The notes: generated from the letters alone by a model not told the origin. Counted from the stretch's first letter, positions 40,451-49,789 are shown. The stretch is 57,037 nt of DNA from an uncultured Clostridia bacterium (GCA_947166385.1 CAMVEB010000024.1:1-57037), one strand, 5' to 3'. Made by a program: numbers and translations.

Positions 40451-41956
40451 TTACTGGGCAGCATGATATGCTTCGTTGTACTCGGCAGTCATCTGGTCGC
40501 CGCCCTGTTCAGCCCAGGCAGCCCAGGCAGCCTTCAGGCCGTCCTCGTCGATGATACCGGCGATGTACTGAACAGCCGCGTCAGAGATGATGGGGCTCAG
40601 CTGTGCGCCATAGTCGATGTTGGTCTGGCTGACCAGCGGGTAGCAGGGATCCAGCACCGCGTAGGGAGCCAGTTCCACGTTCAGGTCAGCAAAGCGCTGA
40701 CGGGATTCGCTCAGCTTCATGGCGGGCTCCACAGCATGGTAGGAAACGCCCATGTTCAGCTGGTTCAGGTCATGCAGGTACTGTTTGCCGGCGTTGCTCT
40801 TCTCGTTGTACTCTTCCTCGGGCAGCTTGGAAATGTCAATGCGGAATCCGTCGTCGCCCATCCAGTAGGTGGCATTCTCGACGCCCAGGTTCAGCACGCT
40901 GATGCCGGTGTCGCTGTTGCACCAGTCAAGGAACTTCATGACTTTTTCCATGTCTTCTTCCTTGACGGCCTTGGTGACCAGGATTTCACCGGAGAAGCCA
41001 GGGTTCTGGGGCCAGATGGTGATGCTGCCGTCTGCCTTAGCCAGCGGTCCGACCTGTGCGAAGATCGTTTCGGTCACGCCTTCGACGTTGTTCTCGAACC
41101 ATTCCTGCTGACGGTACGCATTGTCCAGGCAGTCAAACCGCATAAAGGCTTTGCCGGTACGTTCGATATCGTTCCAGTCGTTGGTGGAGATCTGTGCGAA
41201 GTTCGGATCAATGCCGCCGATCTCATACAGATGGCGCAGCCAGTTCAGGCCTTCCAGGTAAGCGGGAGACAGGTGGGCGGGATAGATGTCGCCGTTCTCA
41301 TCAACGCCCCAGTTGTTAGGAGCGCCGAAAGCCACGGTGATGAAACTGATCGTGCCCGCGGTATAGGAGCACATATTCAGGGCATAGGTATCGTCGCTGT
41401 ATCCGGCCAGCTTCTCTGCCAGCTCAGTCAGATCGTCAATGGTCTTGACTTCCTTGTCGAAGCCAACTTCCTTGGCGATGTCGGAACGGTAGTAGGCGCC
41501 GCCACGGGGATAGTTCCGGGTGCGGTAGATACCGTATACGCGTCCATCCACGGAGATGTTGTTGTAGATCTGGGGATCGCCCAGGGCCAGGTTCGGATAG
41601 TTTGCAGCATCATTGACATAATCGGTCAGATCCCAGAACGCACTAGCCCGGGCAGAATTCATGATGAGGGGACTGCGTGCGTCAGTCGCCGCGATCAGCA
41701 TGGGCAGTTCCTTGTCCGTCATGGTGGTGTTCAGGATGTCACCGTAGTTCTCGTTGGGAGCCCAGGTGATCTGGAGACGAACGCCGGTAGCCGCTTCGAT
41801 CGCGTCCAGCACAGGGTTGTTTTCCGCCACAAAGTCCACATCCATCGTGAATTCGGGCAGCAGCACGGTGACCACAAGGGGTTCATCCGCGGAGGCGAAG
41901 CTCATCATGCCGAGGGCAAGCAGCAGCGCCAGGAAAACAGAGACCAGTTTCTTCAT
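40451..41956 (-). CDS. Extracellular solute-binding protein (LplA/YtcQ-like) for pectin oligosaccharides
   Basis: 501 residues. The signal peptide MKKLVSVFLALLLALGMMSFASA ends in Ala-Ser-Ala before Asp-Glu, a signal peptidase I site; there is no lipobox Cys, unlike most monoderm binding proteins. The mature part ('VVTVLLPEFTMDVDFVAENNPVLDAIEAATGVRLQITWAPNENYGDIL', '...LPMLIAATDARSPLIMNSARASAFWDLTDYV') is of the large family-1 binding proteins that go with LplB/LplC permeases. AGGAGG precedes the ATG. The ATPase is not encoded in the locus; a shared MsmX-type ATPase elsewhere is expected. Confidence 0.93.
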   Translation of the reverse strand: MKKLVSVFLALLLALGMMSFASADEPLVVTVLLPEFTMDVDFVAENNPVLDAIEAATGVRLQITWAPNENYGDILNTTMTDKELPMLIAATDARSPLIMNSARASAFWDLTDYVNDAANYPNLALGDPQIYNNISVDGRVYGIYRTRNYPRGGAYYRSDIAKEVGFDKEVKTIDDLTELAEKLAGYSDDTYALNMCSYTAGTISFITVAFGAPNNWGVDENGDIYPAHLSPAYLEGLNWLRHLYEIGGIDPNFAQISTNDWNDIERTGKAFMRFDCLDNAYRQQEWFENNVEGVTETIFAQVGPLAKADGSITIWPQNPGFSGEILVTKAVKEEDMEKVMKFLDWCNSDTGISVLNLGVENATYWMGDDGFRIDISKLPEEEYNEKSNAGKQYLHDLNQLNMGVSYHAVEPAMKLSESRQRFADLNVELAPYAVLDPCYPLVSQTNIDYGAQLSPIISDAAVQYIAGIIDEDGLKAAWAAWAEQGGDQMTAEYNEAYHAAQ

Positions 41957-42042
41957 GGGTTTTTCCTCCTTAAAATGAATAATAATGGATATCGTTCAGC
42001 AGCGTTACCCAGCGCTGCGGACAACCAGGATCGGGGGATGTA

Positions 42043-43008
42043 TCATCCCTTCAGGGCGCCGACCATGACGCCCTTAACAAAATACTTCTGCAGGAAGGGA
42101 TAAACGCACATAATCGGAACAGTGGAGACCACAATCACCGCCATCTTGACAGACTGTTCCGGGGGCTGGACAAATTCGGGATCCATGTTGGTGATATCTC
42201 CCGCAGATCCGTTGGCCAGGATGATCAGTTCGCGCAGCAGCACTTGCAGCGGCCATTTTTCCTTGGCCCCGGTCATATAGATCATGGCGCCGAAGTAGGC
42301 GTTCCAGTGGCCGACGGCGTAGAACAGGCCGAAGGTGGCCAGCACCGGCAGAGATAGCGGGAGCACGATCTTCCACAGGATCCCGATATCGGTGCTGCCG
42401 TCAATGGCGGCAGATTCCTCCAGTTCCTGCGGGATCCCCTGGAAGAAGTTCTTGACGATCATCAGGTTATAGGACGAGATCGCGCCGGGCAGCAGCACCG
42501 CCCAGAAGGTGTTCTTCATGTTCAGCACGTTGGCGACGATGATATATCCTGGGATCATGCCGCCTGAGAAGAACATGGAGATGATCACCATATTCAGGAA
42601 GAAATTTCTTCCCCGCAACCGTGTCTTGGACAAGGCGTAAGCCATAGTGACCGTAAAGAACAGGTTAATAGCCGTACCGCAGACCGTAATGAAGATGGAG
42701 TTGCGGAAACCCTGCAGGATCTTATTCGAGGAAAAGATGAACTGGTAGGCGCTCAGCGTCACGTCCTGCGGGATAATGAACAGGGGACGGGTTGTGATCT
42801 CATACTCGGTCGCAAACGAGGCGCCGATAATATAGACAAAGGGGAACAGGGTGGTCAGGGCGATCAGCGTGACGATCAGGTAATTCAGGATATCGAAGAT
42901 CCGGCTGCCCAGCGTATTGTTTTGTCCCACCGGGCCGGTGGAGATCTTCATCTTCGTGATATCCTTGCCGTTGATGACGATGCTTTCAGCGGTTTGCTTC
43001 TTACTCAT
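42043..43008 (-). CDS. Carbohydrate ABC transporter permease (LplC/YtcP-like)
   Basis: 321 residues with six membrane segments. The EAA loop is 'IPQELEESAAIDGSTDIGILWKIVLPLSLPVLA', which docks the ATPase. The C-terminal 'CVYPFLQKYFVKGVMVGALKG' is the family ending shared with the second permease at 49713. GGGAGGTG six bases before the ATG at 43008 sets the start. It follows the LplB-type permease by 14 bases. Confidence 0.95.
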   Translation of the reverse strand: MSKKQTAESIVINGKDITKMKISTGPVGQNNTLGSRIFDILNYLIVTLIALTTLFPFVYIIGASFATEYEITTRPLFIIPQDVTLSAYQFIFSSNKILQGFRNSIFITVCGTAINLFFTVTMAYALSKTRLRGRNFFLNMVIISMFFSGGMIPGYIIVANVLNMKNTFWAVLLPGAISSYNLMIVKNFFQGIPQELEESAAIDGSTDIGILWKIVLPLSLPVLATFGLFYAVGHWNAYFGAMIYMTGAKEKWPLQVLLRELIILANGSAGDITNMDPEFVQPPEQSVKMAVIVVSTVPIMCVYPFLQKYFVKGVMVGALKG

Positions 43009-43022
43009 GCCCGTCACCTCCC

Positions 43023-43979
43023 TCAATACAGACCCGGTTCGCCAAGCATGTGTGCGATCTTGTTGGACCCGAGTACAAGCGTGACGCTTACGATGGACTT
43101 CATCAGGCCGATCGCGGAAGCGTAGCTGAACTGACCTTGTTGGATGCCCTGCTGATAAACGAACACGTCCAGCGTCTGGCTAGCAGAACGGTTCAGCGGG
43201 TTGGCCATCAGAATCAGGTGGTCATAACCGGTATCCAACATACTGCCCATCCGCAGGATCAGCATCAGCACGATGGTACTCCGGATGGCAGGAAGGGTGA
43301 TATGCCACAGACGGCGAAGGCGCCCCGCGCCGTCTACCATGGCCGCTTCATACAACTGGGTATCCACGTTGGTCAGGGCTGCCAGGAAGATGATAGTACC
43401 CCAGCCGGTCTCTTTCCAGATCGTCTGGCCGATGATCATCCACCGGAAAGTATCCGGCGATCCCATATAGTTGATAGCGTGCCCCAAAAGGTTCTGCGTA
43501 AGCTTGTACACAATGCCGGAAGGCCCAAACATCACAAATGTGATGGAGACCACAATCACAATGGAGATGAAATGCGGGACATATAGCATGGTCTGCAGTG
43601 TCTTCTTGTACCGCAGGTTGCGCATCTCATTGAGAAGCAGCGCCAGGATGATGGGTGCCGGGAAGAAGAACACAATGTTCATCAGAGAGAGAATCAGCGT
43701 GTTCTTCAGGTAAGTCAGCCAGGCCGGAAAGCGAAAGAAGCTGTTGAACCATTTAAAGCCGACCCATTCGCTGCCAAGCACTCCGGAGAACGGCACATAG
43801 TTCTCAAAGGCAATGACGACACCGAACATGGGAAGGTACTTGAATACAATGAAATAGATCAGGCCCGGAAGCAGCAGCAGGTACAGCCACTTGTCCCGTT
43901 TGACTTCCGCGCCCAGCCGGTACCAGTACTGTTTTCCGGTTCCGTGCATGGCACGGCGTTCCGCCGCTTTTGTTGTCAC
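43023..43979 (-). CDS. Carbohydrate ABC transporter permease (LplB/YteP-like)
   Basis: 318 residues with six membrane segments. EAA loop 'VDTQLYEAAMVDGAGRLRRLWHITLPAIRSTIVL'. The start is GTG at 43979 behind GGGGAG. It forms the heterodimeric channel with the next gene and works with the binding protein at 40451-41956. It follows the GH105 gene by 21 bases. Confidence 0.95.
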   Translation of the reverse strand: MTTKAAERRAMHGTGKQYWYRLGAEVKRDKWLYLLLLPGLIYFIVFKYLPMFGVVIAFENYVPFSGVLGSEWVGFKWFNSFFRFPAWLTYLKNTLILSLMNIVFFFPAPIILALLLNEMRNLRYKKTLQTMLYVPHFISIVIVVSITFVMFGPSGIVYKLTQNLLGHAINYMGSPDTFRWMIIGQTIWKETGWGTIIFLAALTNVDTQLYEAAMVDGAGRLRRLWHITLPAIRSTIVLMLILRMGSMLDTGYDHLILMANPLNRSASQTLDVFVYQQGIQQGQFSYASAIGLMKSIVSVTLVLGSNKIAHMLGEPGLY

Positions 43980-44000
43980 GTGCCTCTCCCCTTTCCGGTT

Positions 44001-45062
44001 TTACTCGGGCCTTGTGTCCCGGATCATCAGTTCCGTCAGCATCAGGAAGGTCAGCCCCTGCCCGTACGCTGTCGGCGTCACAATGATGTCCTTGTAGTGC
44101 TGCAGGTTGTGGCCCATGCCCGTTCCGCCGGAAACACCCTGCACCGCACCGGTTTCGTCAATCTGGTCCAGCACGGCTCTGGCGCTCAGCATACCCATCT
44201 CCTGATACTTTTCCTTCGGCAGCCAGCCGAGGCGAACGCCCTTGAGCACACCGTAGGCAATGGCCGCGGTGGCGCTGGTTTCACAATAGGTCTCCTCCAC
44301 ATCGATCAGGGTGGTATAGAGACCGTTTACCCGCTGGTATTTCCAGAGCGCCAGCACCTGGTCCAGCCAGGCGCTCCGGATCATCCGCATAGCGGCATCG
44401 TCCCGCTTTGTGATGTCGAACAGTTCAATGGCGGAGGCGGTAAACCAGGCGTTTCCCCTCGCCCAGAAGGCTTCGGCGAAATTGTGCCGCCGGTCGAAAG
44501 TCCATCCGTGGTAGAACAGCCCGTTCACCTTGTTCTGCAGGTAGCGGATATGGATCAGGAACTGGTATTCCGCCTCCTCGATCAGCTCCGGCCTGTCCAG
44601 CACCACGCCGGCCTTGGCCAGGAAGAGGCAGACCATGAAGAGCGTATCGCACCAGAGCTGCTGGTAATGCTTGTTCCAGACCGTACAGTGCTGTAGGCCG
44701 CCGTACTCCGTACGGGGCATTTCGTTCAGCACCCAGTCCAGCCAGCTTTCAATCTCCGGCAGGTACTTTTCGTTCTTTGTTTCATCATACAGGCAGGTCA
44801 GCGTCAGCACCGGAGCTACGGTATTCACATTGCGGTGCGGTTTTTCCGGCCGGGAGAGCATATCATCGTACCAGCCGGTCAGATACTTCAGGATGGACCG
44901 GTCCCCGCTCTGCTGATAGGTTTTGTAGATCCCGTAAAGGGCCACGCCCGTGGGCCACTCCCAGTTGTCCATGGTCAGATGCCCGCGGGACGGATCGTTC
45001 CCATCCGCCTTCTGCAGCATGGCCAGAACCCTGTCCGCAGTCTGCCGGTAAGACTCACCCAT
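44001..45062 (-). CDS. Unsaturated rhamnogalacturonyl hydrolase (GH105, YteR-like)
   Basis: 353 residues, no signal peptide. An alpha6/alpha6 barrel enzyme that removes the 4,5-unsaturated galacturonate left by rhamnogalacturonan lyases. 'MDNWEWPTGVALYGIYKTYQQSGD', 'HCTVWNKHYQQLWCDTLFMVCLFLAKAG' (Asp139 matches the catalytic Asp of YteR), 'GLFYHGWTFDRRHNFAEAFWARGNAWF', 'SATAAIAYGVLKGVRLGWL' and the C-terminal 'GVSGGTGMGHNLQHYKDI' follow the family. First gene of the minus-strand pectin operon, with its promoter and operator directly upstream. ATG at 45062 is preferred; a GTG three codons upstream is possible. Confidence 0.93.
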   Translation of the reverse strand: MGESYRQTADRVLAMLQKADGNDPSRGHLTMDNWEWPTGVALYGIYKTYQQSGDRSILKYLTGWYDDMLSRPEKPHRNVNTVAPVLTLTCLYDETKNEKYLPEIESWLDWVLNEMPRTEYGGLQHCTVWNKHYQQLWCDTLFMVCLFLAKAGVVLDRPELIEEAEYQFLIHIRYLQNKVNGLFYHGWTFDRRHNFAEAFWARGNAWFTASAIELFDITKRDDAAMRMIRSAWLDQVLALWKYQRVNGLYTTLIDVEETYCETSATAAIAYGVLKGVRLGWLPKEKYQEMGMLSARAVLDQIDETGAVQGVSGGTGMGHNLQHYKDIIVTPTAYGQGLTFLMLTELMIRDTRPE

Positions 45063-45092
45063 CAAAATCACCGCCTGTTTTATTCTTGCGCA

Positions 45093-45134
45093 TGATAGCG
45101 CTTACAGTATAAACAAGTCCGGTTTGCATGTCAA
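45093..45134 (-). promoter_or_regulatory. Promoter of the pectin operon with overlapping LacI-type operator
   Basis: Minus strand: -35 TTGACA is perfect, 17-base spacer, -10 TATACT. The 14-base operator TGATAGCGCTTACA (45093-45106 on the plus strand) touches the -10 and covers the expected transcription start, a roadblock position for a repressor. The sequence is one base off the catabolite-response-element consensus, as expected for a LacI-family site with central CG. Confidence 0.8.
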
Positions 45135-45172
45135 TAAGTAAATTAAAAATTCCCAAAATAACTATTTTCTGC

Positions 45173-45214
45173 TTGCATACATGAAAATAATCATCTATAA
45201 TGATAGCGCTTACA
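45173..45214 (+). promoter_or_regulatory. Promoter of the LacI regulator gene with identical operator
   Basis: Plus strand: -35 TTGCAT, 17-base spacer, -10 TATAAT (45196-45201). The same TGATAGCGCTTACA occurs at 45201-45214, directly downstream of the -10, 108 bases from the first copy. The regulator thus probably represses both its own gene and the divergent operon. Confidence 0.8.
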
Positions 45215-45278
45215 GTCCGGTCACAACGGGATCCGGCCCCAGTAAATAACGCCTCTCCGGCGGACGGAGGGAATCCTC

Positions 45279-46304
45279 ATGAGCAGCGAAAACATCACCA
45301 TCTACGACATTGCATCCGATGCCGGGGTCTCCATCGCCACGGTATCCCGCGTGCTGCGGGGCGAAAGCAATGTATCGGAAGCCACCCGGAAAAAGGTGCA
45401 GGAAGTCATTGACCGCCGGAATTACCGGCCCAGTTCCATTGCCCGGGGGATGACCAGCAAGACGACCTATTCCCTGGGGATCATCCTGCCCAAGCTCCTG
45501 AACCCGCATTACGCCATGATCTTTACCGGCGCCCAGGAGGAGGCCCGGAAGCTGGGATACACCATGAGCCTGTTTCCCTGGTCCAGCCTGGATACGCGGG
45601 AGTACGATCCGGCTGCCATGCTGGCGGAGCGTCGGCTGGACGGGCTGATTGTCTGCGTCGAGTACCTGCCCCCGGATCATGATGAACAGGTCCTGACCTC
45701 GCTGCAGGATTTGCGGCAGTATATGCCGGTGGTGCTGATTGGGTGCGTCCCGGCCAGCTATGATTTTCCCGCCGTCGCCAACAACAGCGCCGCCATGATG
45801 CGGGAAATCGTGAAATACCTGACCTCTCTCGGTCATGAACGGATCGCTTTCATCGGCGGAGTGGAGGAAGACCAGGATCCTCTCCGCAGGGATGTGGGAT
45901 ATGAGAACGGCCTGCGGGATGCCCGTCTGCCATACATCGCTTCCTACCGGGCCTACTGCCGGGGAACTCCCGGGGACGGTGCCGCGGCGCTGAAGGAGAT
46001 GCTGACCTCCCTGAAGCCGGAATACTGGCCCACCGCGGTCATCGCCCTGAACGACCTGGTAGCCATGGGCTGCATGGCTGCCGCCCGGGAAAAAGGAATC
46101 GCTGTTCCGGAGCAGCTGTCCGTCATCGGGTGTGACAACCTGTTCTGCACGCCGTACCTGGTTCCGCCGCTGACGAGCATCAATACCCACCAGCAGCAGG
46201 CCGGAGCGCGTGCCGTGCAGTTGCTGGTCAGCGGGGAAAACAAACGGGAAACCGCTGACTGGGAACTGGTGGAACGCGGATCCTGTGCCCGTGTCAGGAA
46301 ATAG
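45279..46304 (+). CDS. LacI/GalR-family transcriptional regulator of the pectin locus
   Basis: 341 residues. The N-terminal helix-turn-helix 'ITIYDIASDAGVSIATVSRVLRGESNVSEATRKKVQEVIDRRNYRPSSIARGM' includes the minor-groove hinge helix. The effector domain follows ('SLGIILPKLLNPHYAMIFTGAQEEARKLGYTMSL', '...LGHERIAFIGG', 'PTAVIALNDLVAMGCMAAAREKGIAVPEQLSVIGCDN'). GGAGGG precedes the ATG. Two identical operators lie upstream, placed to control this gene and the divergent GH105 operon. The inducer is probably a rhamnogalacturonan-derived sugar. Confidence 0.94.
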   Translation: MSSENITIYDIASDAGVSIATVSRVLRGESNVSEATRKKVQEVIDRRNYRPSSIARGMTSKTTYSLGIILPKLLNPHYAMIFTGAQEEARKLGYTMSLFPWSSLDTREYDPAAMLAERRLDGLIVCVEYLPPDHDEQVLTSLQDLRQYMPVVLIGCVPASYDFPAVANNSAAMMREIVKYLTSLGHERIAFIGGVEEDQDPLRRDVGYENGLRDARLPYIASYRAYCRGTPGDGAAALKEMLTSLKPEYWPTAVIALNDLVAMGCMAAAREKGIAVPEQLSVIGCDNLFCTPYLVPPLTSINTHQQQAGARAVQLLVSGENKRETADWELVERGSCARVRK

Positions 46305-46356
46305 TCTTTTGTCCCGGAAGAATATATTTAGGAAGAAAGATCGGAGGAACTGCCCC

Positions 46357-46674
46357 ATGGAACGTTTTGCCTGGAAAGGACGCATCAAACCCGGCATGCA
46401 GGAGGAATACAAGCGCCGCCACGATGAAATCTGGCCGGAAATGCTGGCCCTGCTGAAGGAAGCCGGCATCCGGAACTACACCATCTGGAGCGACGGACGG
46501 GATGTATTCGGATACTATGAGTGTGAAAAAGGCATCGAATTCGCCGAAAAAACTCAGGCTGGCAGCCCCATCGTCGACAGGTGGAACGAATATATGGACG
46601 ATGTGCTGGATCTGGTGATGGATCCGGAAACCGGCGCCCAGCCCAAGCTGCGGCTGATGTTCCGGATGGACTGA
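46357..46674 (+). CDS. rhaM: L-rhamnose mutarotase
   Basis: 105 residues, exactly the RhaM size. 'RFAWKGRIKPGMQEEYKRRHDEIWPEMLALLKEAGIRNYTIW' has the conserved Tyr and His of the active site and 'IVDRWNEYMDDVLDLVMDPETG' matches the C-terminal part. The enzyme interconverts the alpha and beta anomers of L-rhamnose, which speaks for rhamnose being released by this locus. GGAGG nine bases before the ATG sets the start, 52 bases after the LacI gene. Confidence 0.95.
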   Translation: MERFAWKGRIKPGMQEEYKRRHDEIWPEMLALLKEAGIRNYTIWSDGRDVFGYYECEKGIEFAEKTQAGSPIVDRWNEYMDDVLDLVMDPETGAQPKLRLMFRMD

Positions 46675-46691
46675 AGCGGAGGTGGCTCCCC

Positions 46692-47636
46692 ATGGCTCGC
46701 CCAAAGCACACCGTTCTGGAATACCGGAACTATGAACTGCCGGCCGATTTTCCGATCCTGGTGCTGACCGGAAACCAGTGGCATATCAGCCCTGTTCCCG
46801 GCAAACACCTGCATATCCACAATTGCCTGGAAATCGGCCTGTGCCATTCCTCGGGCGGAACGATGGTCTTTGACAAACAGCAGGTTCATTTCTGTGCGGG
46901 AGACGTCACCTGTATCGCGCGGAATGTTCCCCATACCACCTGGTCCGATCCGGAGGAAGCCAGCCGCTGGAGCTATCTTTTCCTGGATGTGGAGGCCCTG
47001 TTGGGATCTTCCGTCCTGCAGCAGCACAGTGGCCTGAAGGATGCGGGACATTTCCTTTCCGACTGCCACCTGCTGCTGCATTCAGCCGAGGCTCCCCGGA
47101 TCCGGGAGCACATCGAAGAGATTATCGAAGAGATGCAGACCCGTGCTCCGGGTTACCGAACCTGTGTGCGTAGCCTGTGCGCCGCGTTGATTCTCGGCAT
47201 GCTGCGGATTTACAGCCGGGATGAAAAAGGCCGGGTCCGTGATCCTTACATGTCTGTGATTTCCCCGGCCCTGGATTATATCCATGAAAACTATATGCAG
47301 GATTTCCCCCAGGAGGTGTTGAGCGATCTGTGTCACTTAAGCCCGACTCATTTTCGTCGGCTTTTCAAGGAACAGATCGGAACCTCCCCGCTTTCTTTTC
47401 TGCATCAGACCCGGATCCTGAAAAGCTGTTCTCTGCTGCGTTCTTCCGCCCTTTCCGTCACGGAGATCGCCGGCCGGGTTGGCTACAACTCCCAGAGCAG
47501 CTATAACCGGCATTTTGCCCAGGCTCTGGGGATCACCCCCCGGGAATGGCGAAAAACCTCCGGAGAAAGCCCGCGTCCGTCCCTGCTGACTTTTACCGGC
47601 TGGACGGAGGCGGAGGAAATTCCGCGCGATCCGTGA
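46692..47636 (+). CDS. AraC-family transcriptional regulator
   Basis: 314 residues. An N-terminal cupin sensor ('GKHLHIHNCLEIGLCHSSGGTMVFDKQQVHFCAGDVTCIARNVPHTTW') and a C-terminal double helix-turn-helix ('ALDYIHENYMQDFPQEVLSDLCHLSPTHFRRLFKEQIGTSPLSFLHQTRI ... VTEIAGRVGYNSQSSYNRHFAQALGITPREWRK') as in RhaR-type activators. GGAGGTGG precedes the ATG, 17 bases after rhaM. It probably activates the following transporter-phosphorylase genes; a candidate site is described downstream. Confidence 0.94.
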   Translation: MARPKHTVLEYRNYELPADFPILVLTGNQWHISPVPGKHLHIHNCLEIGLCHSSGGTMVFDKQQVHFCAGDVTCIARNVPHTTWSDPEEASRWSYLFLDVEALLGSSVLQQHSGLKDAGHFLSDCHLLLHSAEAPRIREHIEEIIEEMQTRAPGYRTCVRSLCAALILGMLRIYSRDEKGRVRDPYMSVISPALDYIHENYMQDFPQEVLSDLCHLSPTHFRRLFKEQIGTSPLSFLHQTRILKSCSLLRSSALSVTEIAGRVGYNSQSSYNRHFAQALGITPREWRKTSGESPRPSLLTFTGWTEAEEIPRDP

Positions 47637-47700
47637 TCATGATCCATGGTTATGATCGTCATGATCGGATTCGGATACGGAATACAATCAGTTTATGGTC

Positions 47701-47759
47701 GTTTTTGCATGGTTTTAAGCAAAAACAGAATGGAAATAACCATCATTGATCCATATAAT
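47701..47759 (+). promoter_or_regulatory. Inverted repeat and promoter upstream of the second transporter operon
   Basis: The 8-base arms GTTTTTGC (47701) and GCAAAAAC (47719) form a perfect inverted repeat with a ten-base centre, then a perfect TATAAT at 47754. The -35 at 17 bases, TGGAAA, is poor, which fits an activator-dependent promoter. Three ATGATC motifs lie just upstream (47639, 47652, 47661). The neighbouring AraC regulator is the obvious candidate. Confidence 0.5.
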
Positions 47760-47821
47760 GAATGTACACGATGGTCAGAAATAGAACAGAAATGGATAAA
47801 ACCGGAAAGGAGGTCGGAAAA

Positions 47822-48772
47822 ATGTCTGCAAAAGCTGTGAAAGCCCCGTCCCTTCGGGAGAGAACTTCCTGGGGGAAAGCGTTCCGGCGGGACTGGCATC
47901 TGTACCTGCTGCTGCTCCTTCCGGTGCTTCTTGTGATCATTTTCAACTACGCAGCTTATCCCGGCCTTCGGATGGTTTTCATGGATTACAAGCCGGCAAA
48001 AGGCTATGACGGCAGCAAGTGGGTCGGCTGGCAGACTTTCCAGAAAGTTTTTGCCGATCGGGACTTTACCCGTGCGCTGACCAACTCCATGGTATTCAAC
48101 CTGCTGGATCTGCTGGTGGCCTTCCCCATGCCGATTGTTCTGGCGCTGATGCTGAATGAACTGCGGTTCCCCCGTTTCAAGAAGGTAACCCAGACCATTC
48201 TGTACCTGCCGCATTTCCTGTCCTGGGTGATTATCGGTTCTGTCGCTTACCAGCTTTTCAAACCCAATACCGGGATCATCAACATCCTGATGATGAAATG
48301 GGGATGGATCGAACAGGGGATCCCTTTCCTGACCGAGAAAACCCACTGGGCCACCACTTACCTGCTGGTCGGTGTATGGCAGGGAATGGGCTGGGGCACC
48401 ATCATCTATCTGGCTGCCATTACCGGGATTTCCGGCGAACTGTATGAGGCCGCGATGATCGACGGGGCCAGCAGAATGCAGCGAATCTGGCATATTACGC
48501 TGCCCGGAATCCGAAGCACCATTGTTGTGCTGCTGATTATGAATCTGGGCAAAATCATGGGCAGCAACTTCGAGCGCCTTGACGTGTTCGGCAACACACA
48601 GGTTCGGGAATACCAGTATCAGCTGGCCATCTATATCTATGAAAAAGGTTTATCCAACGGAAAATTCAGCATGGCAACCGCTGTCGGTCTTTTCCAGTCC
48701 CTGGTGGGCCTCCTGCTCGTACTGCTCAGCGACCGCTTCGCCAAAGCGCTCGGCGAAGACGGCCTGTTGTGA
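47822..48772 (+). CDS. Carbohydrate ABC transporter permease (LplB-like), second system
   Basis: 316 residues with six membrane segments. EAA loop 'ISGELYEAAMIDGASRMQRIWHITLPGIRSTIVV'. Similar to but clearly distinct from the permease at 43023-43979. The ATG at 47822 follows GGAGG with eight bases; the frame extends 20 codons upstream but those cover the promoter. Works with the next two genes. Confidence 0.94.
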   Translation: MSAKAVKAPSLRERTSWGKAFRRDWHLYLLLLLPVLLVIIFNYAAYPGLRMVFMDYKPAKGYDGSKWVGWQTFQKVFADRDFTRALTNSMVFNLLDLLVAFPMPIVLALMLNELRFPRFKKVTQTILYLPHFLSWVIIGSVAYQLFKPNTGIINILMMKWGWIEQGIPFLTEKTHWATTYLLVGVWQGMGWGTIIYLAAITGISGELYEAAMIDGASRMQRIWHITLPGIRSTIVVLLIMNLGKIMGSNFERLDVFGNTQVREYQYQLAIYIYEKGLSNGKFSMATAVGLFQSLVGLLLVLLSDRFAKALGEDGLL

Positions 48773-48786
48773 GGGAGGTGGACCGG

Positions 48787-49713
48787 ATGGCGAAAGATAA
48801 AACCCGCGATATCGAAAACAGCACCGTCAACGACGGCTCCCACGCAATCCGCCGCTTCACGGTCGGAGATGCCCTGATCATCCTGATTCTGATCATTCTC
48901 TGCCTGACCTGTGTGCTTCCCTTCATCCACCTGGCGGCAAAATCCATCTCCAGCAACACGGCTGTCATGCAGCGCTCTGTCGTTCTCTGGCCGGTCGGGA
49001 TCAATTTTGATGCCTACTCCTCCATCTTCCAGGATGGGACCCTGGTTCGTTCTTTCCTTTACAGCGTGCTGGTGGTGGCGATTTTCACGGTGCTTGGCAT
49101 GATCACCTGTACCTGCGCCGCCTACCCTCTGTCCAAGAAGCGGCTTAAGGGCCGGGCCTTCTTCACCGTGGTGCTGATGATCCCCATGTACTTCAATGCC
49201 GGTCTGATTCCCAGCTATCTGCTGTATAAGGATCTGGGACTGCTGAACAATATGTGGGTCCTGATCCTTCCGCTGATTTATTCCTCCTACAATATGCTGA
49301 TCATGAAGAACTATTTTCAGTCCACGATTCCGGATACGCTGGAGGAAGCCGCTTTCCTGGACGGAGCAAACAACTTCCAGATTCTTTTCAGGATCGTCCT
49401 GCCGCTGTCTCTGCCGATCATTGCCACCCTGTCGCTCTTCTACGCGGTAGGGCGGTGGAATGCTTACGCGGACAACAAGTACTACATTACTTCCGAAGGG
49501 CTCAAAATGATCCAGTACAAGCTCTATCAGCTGGTGGCTTCCGCCACCGAGGCGCAGACAGCCACCCTGTCCGAGGCCATTGAGGTCAAGAGCACGCCGG
49601 AAGTGTTGCAGGCTGCCTGCATTATGTTCGCCACACTCCCGATTATCTGCATCTATCCTTTCCTGCAGAAATATTTCGTAAAAGGCGTCATGATCGGAGC
49701 TGTGAAAGGCTGA
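48787..49713 (+). CDS. Carbohydrate ABC transporter permease (LplC-like), second system
   Basis: 308 residues with six membrane segments. EAA loop 'IPDTLEEAAFLDGANNFQILFRIVLPLSLPIIA' and the ending 'CIYPFLQKYFVKGVMIGAVKG'. GGGAGGTG six bases before the ATG. It starts 14 bases after the LplB-like permease. A ~25-residue polar N-terminal extension is the main difference from the first system. Confidence 0.94.
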   Translation: MAKDKTRDIENSTVNDGSHAIRRFTVGDALIILILIILCLTCVLPFIHLAAKSISSNTAVMQRSVVLWPVGINFDAYSSIFQDGTLVRSFLYSVLVVAIFTVLGMITCTCAAYPLSKKRLKGRAFFTVVLMIPMYFNAGLIPSYLLYKDLGLLNNMWVLILPLIYSSYNMLIMKNYFQSTIPDTLEEAAFLDGANNFQILFRIVLPLSLPIIATLSLFYAVGRWNAYADNKYYITSEGLKMIQYKLYQLVASATEAQTATLSEAIEVKSTPEVLQAACIMFATLPIICIYPFLQKYFVKGVMIGAVKG

Positions 49714-49789
49714 ATCACCCCCTTTCTCCCGGATCTTTGCGGCGGATGCCGCTGGACAATAAACCATTATTTCAAAAGGAGGAACCCCT

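Noticed and set aside
45093..45214. Reading the two 14-mers as CcpA catabolite elements
   Set aside because: They differ from the consensus at one core position, are identical to each other, and sit at the promoters of a LacI gene and its divergent operon; a local operator is the simpler reading, though CcpA cannot be fully excluded.
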